Below, one piece after another: positions 14,175 through 21,862 of a stretch of DNA of 64,000 bases. This DNA is from Thermomicrobium roseum DSM 5159 (GTDB lineage Bacteria; Chloroflexota; Chloroflexia; Thermomicrobiales; Thermomicrobiaceae): the NCBI RefSeq assembly GCF_000021685.1, contig NC_011961.1, forward strand, positions 310,001 to 374,000, given 5' to 3'. The notes under the pieces are model-generated. The model saw only the letters and a list, made by a program, of their open reading frames with translations. It did no database searches and had not been told where the DNA came from. Each line of letters begins with the position of its first letter. Positions within the stretch are counted from its first letter, which is position 1. Position numbers and translations under genes: made by a program.

Positions 14175-16534
14175 TCTTCTCTCCTTTCTCCTGCTTCACC
14201 GCGCCCGATGACTCGCCAAAGTTGCTCTGGTGTATGTGGCATATTGAGATGAGTGATCCCGAAGCAACGAAGCGCATCGTGGACGGCGTTGGTGATCGCA
14301 ACCGGTCCGACGATGGCTCCTCCCTCGCCGATACCCTTGACTCCGAGAGGGTTAGAGAGAGAAGGGAATTCGATGAGGTGGGTCTCGAAGGTTGGGAGAT
14401 GAGTCGACCGCGGAAGAGCGTAGTCCAATAAAGAGGGGTTCATCAGAATACCATCGCGAGAATATCGTGCGTGCTCGAACAAGGCTTGGCCGATACCTTG
14501 GGCGATGCCGCCGTGCAGTTGTCCTTCGACGATCATCGGGTTGATGGCACGACCACAGTCATCGACGCCGACATAGGACAGAACATCGAGCTGCCCGGTA
14601 TGTCGATCGATCGCGACCACTGCCACATGGACACCGGTCGCAAAGGTGTAATTGGGCGGATCGTACGTCGCAGTGACTTGTAGTCCGGGTTGGAGTCCTG
14701 CGCGGAAGGGGACGAGAGAGAAATAGGCAGCGTGGCAGACCTCCTGGAAGCTGACTGACCGATCCTCTAGACCGCGGACGTAAAAGTAGCCGCGATCGTA
14801 GACCACATCCGAGCTGTTCGCTTCGAGCATTTCGGCCGCGAGCTTGATGGCATGTTGCAGGAGCTGCTGACAGGCAAGATAGACGGCCGAGCCACCGACC
14901 GTCATCGAGCGTGTCCCGAACGTTCCGAAGCCGAAGGGCGCAGTTGCTGTATCACCGAACTCGACGCGGATCGATGAAAGCGGGATTCCGAGGACGGAAG
15001 CAGCGATTTGCGCAAACGTCGTCTCATGCCCTTGCCCATGTCCAGCTGTACCGACACGCACCACAATCGACCCCGTAGGGTCAGCTGTGACCGTCGCGCT
15101 CTCCCACAGCGGTGGAGAGCCTTCTAGGGCGGCTGCCGTGGAAGGCGTGGCACCGCCTAATTCGACGTATGCAGCGATTCCGATGCCGATCAGCCGCTCT
15201 TCTGAATCGCCGTTCCGTTGGCGGAGTCGGTGCTCACGGTAAGAACTCAGCTCGAGCGCAGTGTCGAGAATCTGACGAAAGTTGCCTGAGTCGTAGCTGA
15301 GCCCGGTGATAGTACGAGTGGGTTTCTCGGGAGAAAGCTCGAGGAAGTTACGTCTCCGAATTTCTGCAGGGTCGATATTCAGTTTGCTCGCGAGGATATC
15401 GATGAGCCGTTCGATGAAGTAGATGGCTTCTGGGCGGCCCGCACCACGATACGGTCCTGTGGGAACGGTATTGGTGAAGACGCCGTGGGCCGTGACATCG
15501 AAGGCGGGAATGTCGTAGGCACCGGGGAGAAGGGGCAAGGTGCGAGCGAGAACCACGCCAGAGGTGTTTGGATACAGGTATGCACCGATATTGAGCCAGA
15601 CCGTACCGCGCAGGCCGAGTAGCCTGCCGTCGGCATCCGCGGCGAGTTCGAGATCCGCGAGTTGGTCGCGCCCGTGGGTCGTGGAGAGGAAATGCTCGCT
15701 GCGACTCTCGGTCCACCGGACAGGGCGCTGGAGGAGCATGCTCGCGAGACAAACGAGCACTTCGTCCGGATAGATCGGTTCCTTGCAACCGAACGCACCG
15801 CCGACATCCGGCATGATGACGCGTATGAGGTTCTCGGGATAGTCGAGGATCTGGGAAAGAAACCATCGTGTGTGATGCGGGCGCTGTGTGGAAAACCAGA
15901 CTGTCAGTTGACGGGTTTCCCGATCATAGGACGCAAGCACGCTACGCGGTTCGAGCGGATGCGGCACGACTCGATTGTTGTGCATTCGCTGACGGACGAC
16001 CACAGCGGCCTTGCCGAAGGCGTCGTCGACTGGGCCGTTCCGGAGGGTCGCCGAGAAGGCGATGTTCGTCTCCAAGTCGGGATGCACGAGCGGTGCATCC
16101 GAGCCGATCGCCGCATCGATTTGTCCAACCGCTGGGAGTGGCTCGTACTCGACCTGGATGAGTTCCAAGGCGTCCTGCGCGACGGCTTCGGTCGTGGCAA
16201 CGACGCAGGCGATAGGTTCACCTTGATACCGGACGACCTGATCAGCGAGAAGCGGGATGACCGGTAAGGCGTGATGACTCGTTGGTGGTTTGCGGATGAG
16301 GGGGATGGGCCGGAGATGACCGGGAAGAGCTGCGGCGGTGAGGACGGCAACAACACCGGGTACACGGGCCGCCTGCTCCGTGAGGATGCGCGTAATGCGC
16401 GCTGCAGGATAGGGGCTACGGAGAAAAAGAGCCTGAAGCGGAGCAGTCCCGGGAATCTGCACGTCTCTCGTATAACAGGCCTGGCCTGTAAGAAAGCGAA
16501 AATCCTCGACACGTTTGACCGACTGGCCGATCAT
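14171..16534 (-). CDS. Xanthine dehydrogenase-family molybdopterin-binding large subunit (aldehyde oxidase / form II CoxL-like)
   Basis: 787 aa, full length for the large subunit. The N-terminal Ald_Xan_dh_C part begins VKRVEDFRFLTGQACYTRDV. Molybdenum-cofactor segments include VGGAFGCKEPIYPDE, GPYRGAGRPEAIYF (form II-type signature, not the CO-oxidising AYxCSFR), GTAGHGQGHETTFAQ and GVDDCGRAINPMIV. The catalytic glutamate is in GIGEGGAIVGP near the C-terminus. ATG at 16534 follows GGAGGAGATCTC and overlaps the SDR stop. It could oxidise an aromatic aldehyde released by the hydratase-aldolase. No 2Fe-2S or FAD subunit gene is in the window, which is unusual. Confidence 0.9.
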   Translation of the reverse strand: MIGQSVKRVEDFRFLTGQACYTRDVQIPGTAPLQALFLRSPYPAARITRILTEQAARVPGVVAVLTAAALPGHLRPIPLIRKPPTSHHALPVIPLLADQVVRYQGEPIACVVATTEAVAQDALELIQVEYEPLPAVGQIDAAIGSDAPLVHPDLETNIAFSATLRNGPVDDAFGKAAVVVRQRMHNNRVVPHPLEPRSVLASYDRETRQLTVWFSTQRPHHTRWFLSQILDYPENLIRVIMPDVGGAFGCKEPIYPDEVLVCLASMLLQRPVRWTESRSEHFLSTTHGRDQLADLELAADADGRLLGLRGTVWLNIGAYLYPNTSGVVLARTLPLLPGAYDIPAFDVTAHGVFTNTVPTGPYRGAGRPEAIYFIERLIDILASKLNIDPAEIRRRNFLELSPEKPTRTITGLSYDSGNFRQILDTALELSSYREHRLRQRNGDSEERLIGIGIAAYVELGGATPSTAAALEGSPPLWESATVTADPTGSIVVRVGTAGHGQGHETTFAQIAASVLGIPLSSIRVEFGDTATAPFGFGTFGTRSMTVGGSAVYLACQQLLQHAIKLAAEMLEANSSDVVYDRGYFYVRGLEDRSVSFQEVCHAAYFSLVPFRAGLQPGLQVTATYDPPNYTFATGVHVAVVAIDRHTGQLDVLSYVGVDDCGRAINPMIVEGQLHGGIAQGIGQALFEHARYSRDGILMNPSLLDYALPRSTHLPTFETHLIEFPSLSNPLGVKGIGEGGAIVGPVAITNAVHDALRCFGITHLNMPHTPEQLWRVIGRGEAGERREE

Positions 16535-17397
16535 GAGATCTCCTCCACGAGATGTGCCACTCGCACAGTCCCCGCAACGCCTCTCCCACCGTCACTGTTG
16601 ATGATGGTTCCGGTCACGACGCGACTGAGACGATGCGAGGCAAGATAGACAAAAGCAGCTGTATGGTCATCTGGTGTCGCTGCAACCTGCAAAGGAACAC
16701 TCCGCTGGATTCGCTGTGCCCGATCCCCCGTCGCATCGTCGACGCGTTTGTCTTGCTCGCGCAGCGAGGCCAGTCCTCGAAGATTCGTCCCGATCGTGCC
16801 ACCTGGGGCAACACCATTGACGCGGACCCGTGGTGCCAGCTCGTAGGCGAGGTGGGTGACGAGTCCCCTGGTCGCGAACTTGGACGCTCCATACAAGACA
16901 CCGCCGCCCTCAGGATAGAATGAAGCAGTCGACAGTGTCAGAACGATGCTGCTGGGTTGACGAAGAAGATATGGTAGACTCGCCCTTACCGCAAGGATAT
17001 AGGAAAGAACATTGATCCGGAAAAGCTCCTCAAAGGCACTCGATAACGTTTCCGTGTCGTAGTCGAGAATGGTGCGATAATAATCGAATGCTCCGACCGT
17101 GCAAACGAGCGTATCGAGTTTGCCGAAACGGTCTACTGCGAGGGTGGCTGCCCGGTCCAGATCGTGATGATCGGTCGCATCGCCGGCGTAGGTCGCCAGA
17201 GCGCGAGCAAAGGACTGACTACTGGCCACCAGTTCGCGTAGTTTCTCCTCGCTCCGGCCGAAGGCGACTACGTGTGCCCCACACCGAAGAAAGGCGTCGA
17301 CAACAGCACGGCCGATCCCTGATGTCGCGCCAACGATGAGTGCGACCTGGCCGTCGAGTGCCTTGAGGAAACAGTTCGGATCGGTCGGGACAGTCAC
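16531..17397 (-). CDS. Short-chain dehydrogenase/reductase, probable cis-dihydrodiol dehydrogenase
   Basis: 288 aa, classical SDR. The nucleotide motif GATSGIG is at about residues 23-29, then NAG-equivalent CTVGAFDYY, catalytic serine in LTLSTASFYP and YGASK (Tyr-x-x-x-Lys), followed by VRVNGVAPGGTIGTNL. I choose GTG at 17397, in frame and overlapping the stop of the upstream 85-residue protein (GTGA); the frame stays open to 17451 inside that gene. Next to the Rieske oxygenase genes, it most simply re-aromatises the cis-dihydrodiol to a catechol. The residues around the active site do not identify the ring size. Confidence 0.85.
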   Translation of the reverse strand: MTVPTDPNCFLKALDGQVALIVGATSGIGRAVVDAFLRCGAHVVAFGRSEEKLRELVASSQSFARALATYAGDATDHHDLDRAATLAVDRFGKLDTLVCTVGAFDYYRTILDYDTETLSSAFEELFRINVLSYILAVRASLPYLLRQPSSIVLTLSTASFYPEGGGVLYGASKFATRGLVTHLAYELAPRVRVNGVAPGGTIGTNLRGLASLREQDKRVDDATGDRAQRIQRSVPLQVAATPDDHTAAFVYLASHRLSRVVTGTIINSDGGRGVAGTVRVAHLVEEIS

Positions 17398-17651
17398 GCT
17401 GGCCCCCAGGGGTTTTCGAGCATCCGCGAAAACGTGTCGACTGGTTGCCAACTGATCGCTTCGAGTTCCAGAGGATCCAGGCGAATGGTGTACCCGAGTT
17501 TGGGTGAGTGGATCTCGAGGCGCTCGCCGTTGCGTGTTCGCACCTTACGGACGTGCGCTTCTGCGAACTCGTTCTTGATAACGATCGTCTCGCTCGCTAC
17601 TTCGACACCGTGAGTGATGCGGTCATGTGAGTCATGGATCTCGTGGCTCAT
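17394..17651 (-). CDS. Small uncharacterised protein of the dioxygenase operon
   Basis: 85 aa, start ATG at 17651 with GGGAGGGG upstream; it ends PWGPA and overlaps the SDR start. No signal, helix bundle or cysteine motif. The sequence is rich in charged residues with an alternating pattern (SETIVIKNEFAEAHVRKV, NGERLEIHSPKLGYTIRL) typical of a small beta protein. It sits between the beta subunit and the dehydrogenase, so an accessory role for the oxygenase or the dehydrogenase is likely. I recall short proteins of this kind in actinobacterial ring-hydroxylating clusters but cannot name a domain with certainty. Confidence 0.6.
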   Translation of the reverse strand: MSHEIHDSHDRITHGVEVASETIVIKNEFAEAHVRKVRTRNGERLEIHSPKLGYTIRLDPLELEAISWQPVDTFSRMLENPWGPA

Positions 17652-17673
17652 CTGAGCCCCTCCCGTCTCGTCA

Positions 17674-18228
17674 TCACAGGAAGAAGGAAAGGTTGCGCAC
17701 CTGAAGGACACTGTGATCGATGATGATGGTGCGATGAGCGATCCTCCAGCCATCCTGGGTGTGCCGCAGCCGATCTTGGCGGTGGGTGGAGACGAACTCG
17801 ATATCCGGTAACTCGCCGCGGGTTCGGATCACCAGGACGTTGTATCGGGCAGTGACCTCCTGCTGGTTTTCTGGGAGGTCATTGCTTCGGGACGTGATCA
17901 GGAGATTGGAGAGATAGTATCGGACTCGCGACGGTGGGTCTTCGGCCCACGCATATTCGGTGTTGAGTCGTGCAATACGGACAGCGAGCGTTTCCTTGGT
18001 GTCGTCGAAGAGTCGACCAGTCGGTGAGAGTTCCCACGCGGCTCCGCGTTCTCTCGTCACGCGAATAGGCACCTCGTACACGGCATCATCCGTAAACAGG
18101 GCCAGCCAATCATCATATTTGCGTTCCGACAGAAGAAGGGCTTCATACGAAAGGAACTGGTACAGTTCATGATAAAGCTTGATGTAATCCAGATCGATTG
18201 CTGGCAACGGAATGTCCTGCAGAAGCAT
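17674..18228 (-). CDS. Aromatic-ring-hydroxylating dioxygenase, beta subunit
   Basis: 184 aa, normal length for the small subunit of an alpha3-beta3 Rieske oxygenase. Its NTF2-like fold is shown by EALLLSERKYDDWLALFTDDAVYEVPI, the conserved PSRVRYYLSNL, and the C-terminal DGWRIAHRTIIID. AAAGGAGCGAACC precedes the ATG. It lies 36 bp after the alpha-subunit gene and 22 bp before the small 85-residue gene. It has no catalytic centre; it stabilises the hexamer and can influence substrate choice. Confidence 0.93.
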   Translation of the reverse strand: MLLQDIPLPAIDLDYIKLYHELYQFLSYEALLLSERKYDDWLALFTDDAVYEVPIRVTRERGAAWELSPTGRLFDDTKETLAVRIARLNTEYAWAEDPPSRVRYYLSNLLITSRSNDLPENQQEVTARYNVLVIRTRGELPDIEFVSTHRQDRLRHTQDGWRIAHRTIIIDHSVLQVRNLSFFL

Positions 18229-18264
18229 GGTTCGCTCCTTTCGCGCCCTGGTCTAGCCGATACG

Positions 18265-19632
18265 TCATTCAGCTGCGCTCGCGTGCTTGGTAGGGTAGAA
18301 CGCTGGTGGCACCTTCGTCGGATCGACGCGCTCCCCTGGCGGAGTGAGGAGATAATTCAGCCAGGTACCCCAGAGGTTACGGAAGCCGATCTCGGTCACG
18401 TATGGCGTAAATGCGTAGCCTGGGCCAGGAAAGTCGGACAGCGGTTCCCAGTCCAATCCCTGGAGATAGGCGAGCTCGAAGGTATCGGCGTTGAATGCGG
18501 CGTTTTGCCGCGAGAGGTTCGTCCAGTTTTCGAAGTCGTCCTGCTCGAACGTACCGGCTGCTCCGAAGGCGAGGCTGTAGACGCGGTAGATCTCCCGCTT
18601 GAGTTCTGGTGAGATGTGCTTGGGTACGAGACACCACGTCCACATTTCGATGCGGCCTGGCCCGCGTGGATGCCACAAGCGCATGGTACAGAACTTGAGC
18701 CCTGGCTTCCCCGGTGTCAGGCTGAATGGCTGGATGAGGAACGAGAGATTGGGGAAGACGGTTGCGACTGCCATCCGAGCGTCGCGGAAGACGGAGATTT
18801 GCTCAGGGGTCAGTGCTTGTTGGTATCCCTCTACGACCTCCGGGGGAAATCCCGGGAACGGGGGAAGACCTGGCGTGTGACCGATGCCGATGCAGTGACC
18901 GCGCCCGGGAATATGGGCAGCGAAGCCCATGAAATGCGTGCGACCGGTGGAGGGATAGAAGCCGAGAGCGAAACCGAACTGGTGCGCAACCGGCGTATGA
19001 TAGCCGTCACCACCGAAATTCTCGGCGCAGATCTTCCAGTCGGTGTCGGCGACCCAACGCTCGGGCGGTGCGTAGACTTCGGTCCCCTCTGGTCCGGGAC
19101 GCAGGAAGAAGTCGAGATAGAACTGAAAACCTCCAAGATAGGTCTCGAGAGAGTCTGCGTTCGGATCGAGCGTCCCGAAAATGAGACCAGCGTAGGTATC
19201 GATGCGAACAGGATGCAATCCCCATTCATTCTTGTCTAGCTGACCGCGGTAGACTTCGCGGTGGTACGGGACACCGACGAGTTCTCCTGTGTTCTTGAAA
19301 GTCCAACCGTGATACGAGCAGCGGAAGTGGGAAGCATTGCCCATTTCGGCCTTGCAAACTTGATTGCCCCGGTGGGTACAAGCATTTCGGAATGCACGGA
19401 TCTGCCCGTGTTCGTCGCGGACCACTATGACCGATAGGTCAGCGATCCACCGGAGAACATAATCACCCGGTTGGGGAATTTCGGACTCATGAGCGAGGAA
19501 CACCCAGGCTCGGGAAAAGAGGCGTTCCTTCTCGAGCTGGTAGACCTGCGGGTCGTTGAAGATCTTGGCCGGTATACGCCCCTTGGGGAGGGTCTCCCGC
19601 ATTTTGACGAGATACTCCGGGATCGTCGTCAT
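18265..19632 (-). CDS. Aromatic-ring-hydroxylating dioxygenase, alpha subunit (Rieske)
   Basis: 455 aa. The Rieske cluster ligands are Cys85/His87 (CTHRGNQVC) and Cys105/His108 (CSYHGW). The mononuclear iron site is ENFGGDGYHTPVAH (Asn205, Asp209, His212, His217), with the carboxylate ligand in EQDDFENW. Length and motif spacing fit naphthalene/biphenyl/benzene-type oxygenases that add O2 to an aromatic ring to form a cis-dihydrodiol. GGAGGTGGGCC precedes the ATG. It is preceded by the hydratase-aldolase gene and followed by the beta subunit. No ferredoxin gene is close; electrons must come from an unlinked ferredoxin or directly from the reductase. Confidence 0.95.
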   Translation of the reverse strand: MTTIPEYLVKMRETLPKGRIPAKIFNDPQVYQLEKERLFSRAWVFLAHESEIPQPGDYVLRWIADLSVIVVRDEHGQIRAFRNACTHRGNQVCKAEMGNASHFRCSYHGWTFKNTGELVGVPYHREVYRGQLDKNEWGLHPVRIDTYAGLIFGTLDPNADSLETYLGGFQFYLDFFLRPGPEGTEVYAPPERWVADTDWKICAENFGGDGYHTPVAHQFGFALGFYPSTGRTHFMGFAAHIPGRGHCIGIGHTPGLPPFPGFPPEVVEGYQQALTPEQISVFRDARMAVATVFPNLSFLIQPFSLTPGKPGLKFCTMRLWHPRGPGRIEMWTWCLVPKHISPELKREIYRVYSLAFGAAGTFEQDDFENWTNLSRQNAAFNADTFELAYLQGLDWEPLSDFPGPGYAFTPYVTEIGFRNLWGTWLNYLLTPPGERVDPTKVPPAFYPTKHASAAE

Positions 19633-19665
19633 GGCCCACCTCCATCGGACGTTGTCTCCCAGACA

Positions 19666-20694
19666 CTACGCGGTGGTCGCCGCGCGTGCCTTCAGACGCT
19701 CAGCAACTTCCTGCCGCACCTGCTGCCACCGGCGCACATGCTCGAGCGTGGACTCGACGTGTTGCTCAGGAAGGAGATCCATGTAGTAAGGCGGCCGACT
19801 CGGACCGGGCTTGATATAACCGGCAGCCTCGTAGCGGAGACGCTCGAGCTGAATGTTGTAGCGTGCGAACTCGGGGAAGTCTCGGCTAACGATGAACGGT
19901 TCATGGGCCCAGAGGATGCGCTCGGCGATCCAGCGGCCTTCGGTCAGATCGTTGGCGAGAAGGACGTCTCGGAGATAGAGCACTGGCTCGGGGCCGCAGG
20001 TAGCTGTCGTGCTCCAGCATCCCGGCACGCGTTCACCGTAGAGGCTGTAGGCGAAGAACCAGATGCACTCGATCGGGAAGAGTTTGATCCGGTCGCCGAC
20101 TGCCTGGAGATCGTTATGGTAGCGGAAACCGATCGCTGCGCCCCCGGCATACTTCACTGCGACGACCTGAGGAATTCGCGACAAGGCTTCGTAGACTTCG
20201 GTGGGAATGATTCCGCGGAACGCAGCTGTATTATCGTAAACGCAGATCGCCAGATCGGGGACAGCTTCCGCGACATCTTGGTAAAAGCGGATCATCGTTT
20301 TCGCGGTCATCTCCGACCACATCGGCCGGCCAAGGAGAACGCCTGGAGCACCGATATCGCGAAGAAATCGCATCCGATCGATCGTGTCGCGGGTATTGAG
20401 CGTCGTGGCTCCGATGAAGAGCGGGAAATCCGGATCGTGCGCGCGAACGGTTTCGACGACGACACTCGCGAATGCCTTCCATTCCTCGAGCGTGAGTGTC
20501 GCCATTTCCCCGAGTGTGCCGTTGGTCGCGATGCTGTCGACGCCATCCTGGAGGAGTTGCTTGATCATCCGTTCGGTCTCGTCCAAGTCGACCGTGTCCC
20601 GGGCGTCAATATCTCCAGCATTCGGCTTGGCAGGCGTCGGTGGATACGCCATGATGCCGCGGAGATCGCTGGCACCGATGCGCGGGAAAGCCAT
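19666..20694 (-). CDS. DapA-family hydratase-aldolase (trans-o-hydroxybenzylidenepyruvate hydratase-aldolase-like)
   Basis: 342 aa, class I aldolase barrel. The Schiff-base lysine is Lys181 in VVAVKYAGG and the conserved tyrosine is Tyr153 in CVYDNTAAFRGIIP. The GTLGEMATLT motif is near residue 60. Its extra length over DapA (about 290), the CxYxNTxAFRG segment and the C-terminal PPYYMDLLPEQ resemble NahE/PhdJ enzymes. These hydrate and split aryl-substituted 2-oxobutenoates into an aromatic aldehyde and pyruvate. AAAGGAGTTC precedes the ATG. If correct, it implies a two-ring or arylalkyl substrate whose ring-cleavage product still bears an aromatic ring. Kinship to NahE is my reading by eye. 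Confidence 0.8.
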   Translation of the reverse strand: MAFPRIGASDLRGIMAYPPTPAKPNAGDIDARDTVDLDETERMIKQLLQDGVDSIATNGTLGEMATLTLEEWKAFASVVVETVRAHDPDFPLFIGATTLNTRDTIDRMRFLRDIGAPGVLLGRPMWSEMTAKTMIRFYQDVAEAVPDLAICVYDNTAAFRGIIPTEVYEALSRIPQVVAVKYAGGAAIGFRYHNDLQAVGDRIKLFPIECIWFFAYSLYGERVPGCWSTTATCGPEPVLYLRDVLLANDLTEGRWIAERILWAHEPFIVSRDFPEFARYNIQLERLRYEAAGYIKPGPSRPPYYMDLLPEQHVESTLEHVRRWQQVRQEVAERLKARAATTA

Positions 20695-20805
20695 CGATGA
20701 ACTCCTTTCGCGTCGAATACGGACCTACTGATAGAGAATCTCGATCACCAGTTGGCGTTCTCGAAACGCCGCTGATCGCTACTCGGCAGGCAAGTGTGCA
20801 CCTCC

Positions 20806-21549
20806 TTACTGAATACCAAAGGTTATTTCTAGCAGCTCCGTGCTTGACATTGAGCTGTCCGTCTCCGGGTTGTGACTGGTGTCTAAGTGCGAGAGACGTT
20901 GGAGGAGAGCTGCAAAGGCGTTACGGATATGCAGGCGCGCGAGATTCTCCGCAAGTACCGGATTGCGCTCGCAAAGTGCTCGAGTAAGATCCTCGATCTC
21001 GTTGAAGCTGCGGAGAAGGCGACCAGGAGCTTGCAGCGATGTCGAGCGTAGGAAGCGGAAGTGCCACTGCAGCGAGTTGAGGAAATCGGCGAGTACCGGG
21101 TTGCGGGCGCCTTCGATGATGATCGCGTAGTATCTGTTCTTGCACAGGAGATACTGCGTAACGTTACCTGCGTACGCCGCGGCCCGCAGGCATTCCAGCT
21201 CGTCTTTCAGCCGTTGAAGCTCGTCGTCAGTTGCGCGCAAGGCAAAGAGAGATGCCGCGAGACCCTCTAGAACTTCGCGCAGCTCGTAGATCGCCCGTGC
21301 GCGGTTCGTGTCGAACTCGGGAACGGTCAGATGCCCACGTGAGTCACGTTGCAACAATCCGACGGTCTCGAGTTCACGAAGGGCTTCGCGCAACGTCGCT
21401 CGGGAAATGCCTAACTGCGAGGCGAGTGCACGCTCGGTGATGCGCATTCCTGGACGGAGCTGCCGCTTCGCAATAGCCTCCTGCAAGATAGCCGTAGCCA
21501 TACTCCGGGTCGGAGCGATGATCCGATTGACTCGTGGCAGATTCTGCAT
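20806..21549 (-). CDS. GntR-family transcriptional regulator with FCD effector domain
   Basis: 247 aa. A winged helix-turn-helix spans about residues 18-80 (ERALASQLGISRATLREALRELETVGLL), followed by an all-helical FCD ligand domain to the end. The usual metal-binding FH of FCD domains is replaced by YY in KNRYYAIIIEGARNP, so effector binding may differ. The gene is first in the series and starts 110 bp before the aldolase gene. Its own promoter carries a large palindrome (21580-21607) matching the GGTCnGACC type of FadR-subfamily sites, suggesting autoregulation and control of the aromatic operon. Confidence 0.92.
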   Translation of the reverse strand: MQNLPRVNRIIAPTRSMATAILQEAIAKRQLRPGMRITERALASQLGISRATLREALRELETVGLLQRDSRGHLTVPEFDTNRARAIYELREVLEGLAASLFALRATDDELQRLKDELECLRAAAYAGNVTQYLLCKNRYYAIIIEGARNPVLADFLNSLQWHFRFLRSTSLQAPGRLLRSFNEIEDLTRALCERNPVLAENLARLHIRNAFAALLQRLSHLDTSHNPETDSSMSSTELLEITFGIQ

Positions 21550-21569
21550 GAGTTCGTCCTCCTACACAC

Positions 21570-21598
21570 ACTATACCGTCTGATGGTCTGACCGTCAA
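21570..21598 (-). promoter_or_regulatory. Sigma-70-type promoter of the GntR regulator and island operon
   Basis: Minus strand TTGACG (complement of 21593-21598) and TATAGT (complement of 21570-21575) are spaced by exactly 17 bp, with the -10 about 20 bp upstream of the GntR ATG. The leader contains TAGGAGGAC as ribosome binding site. The spacer and -35 are covered by the palindrome, so repressor binding would block polymerase. Confidence 0.75.
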
Positions 21599-21607
21599 GA
21601 CCATCAG
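21580..21607. promoter_or_regulatory. Nested palindromic operator, probable GntR/FCD binding site
   Basis: The outer inverted repeat is CTGATGGTCT and AGACCATCAG, perfect 10-bp arms around GACCGTCA. Nested in its left half is a second palindrome, TGAtGGTCtGACCgTCA (21581-21597), whose core GGTCnGACC resembles FadR/VanR-type operators. Overlap with the -35 and spacer of the regulator promoter suggests autorepression. The two overlapping dyads could bind two dimers or give alternative DNA conformations. Confidence 0.7.
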
Positions 21608-21862
21608 TCAGCAATTGCCGCGTTCGCGAGTCTGACGATTCGACATCACGATCGGGATGGCCGGTATTCGTCGCGTCGGGCGCGTTGTTTTACCTTTCGA
21701 CCTCAGCCCAGATGCGAAAGGTCCGTCTCGAGACGAATCGTGTCCTGCTCGGAAAGCCCCGAAGGACCACGTAGGCGCGAACAACGGTCTCGCGACAGAT
21801 CGCGCGCTCGAACCGGTCACCGTTCTGACCGCAGACGCGCTTCCTCCTCGTGACTTGCTCTC
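21608..21862. other. Intergenic stretch between the regulator promoter and repeat copy 2
   Basis: About 250 bp with no supported gene. Open frames crossing it are compositional shadows without ribosome binding sites. It ends at the sharp homology boundary where the second repeat copy begins (21863). Confidence 0.5.

Larger units (their letters stand above)
3761..21862. other. Putative aromatic-catabolism island lying between two direct repeats
   Basis: All genes between the two repeat copies are on the minus strand, and most abut or overlap, forming one regulator-to-reductase series of 18 genes. Recombination between the repeats would remove exactly 19,312 bp. It would leave a single reductase gene between the dpp operon and trkH. 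Coding sequence here reads as less G+C-rich than the genes on the right. No integrase or transposase is present. Calling it an island is inference from layout and composition. Confidence 0.5.

Noticed and set aside
14171..16534. Carbon monoxide dehydrogenase large subunit (form I CoxL)
   Set aside because: The active-site loop reads GPYRGAGR, the form II type, not the AYxCSFR loop of CO-oxidising enzymes, and coxS and coxM are missing.
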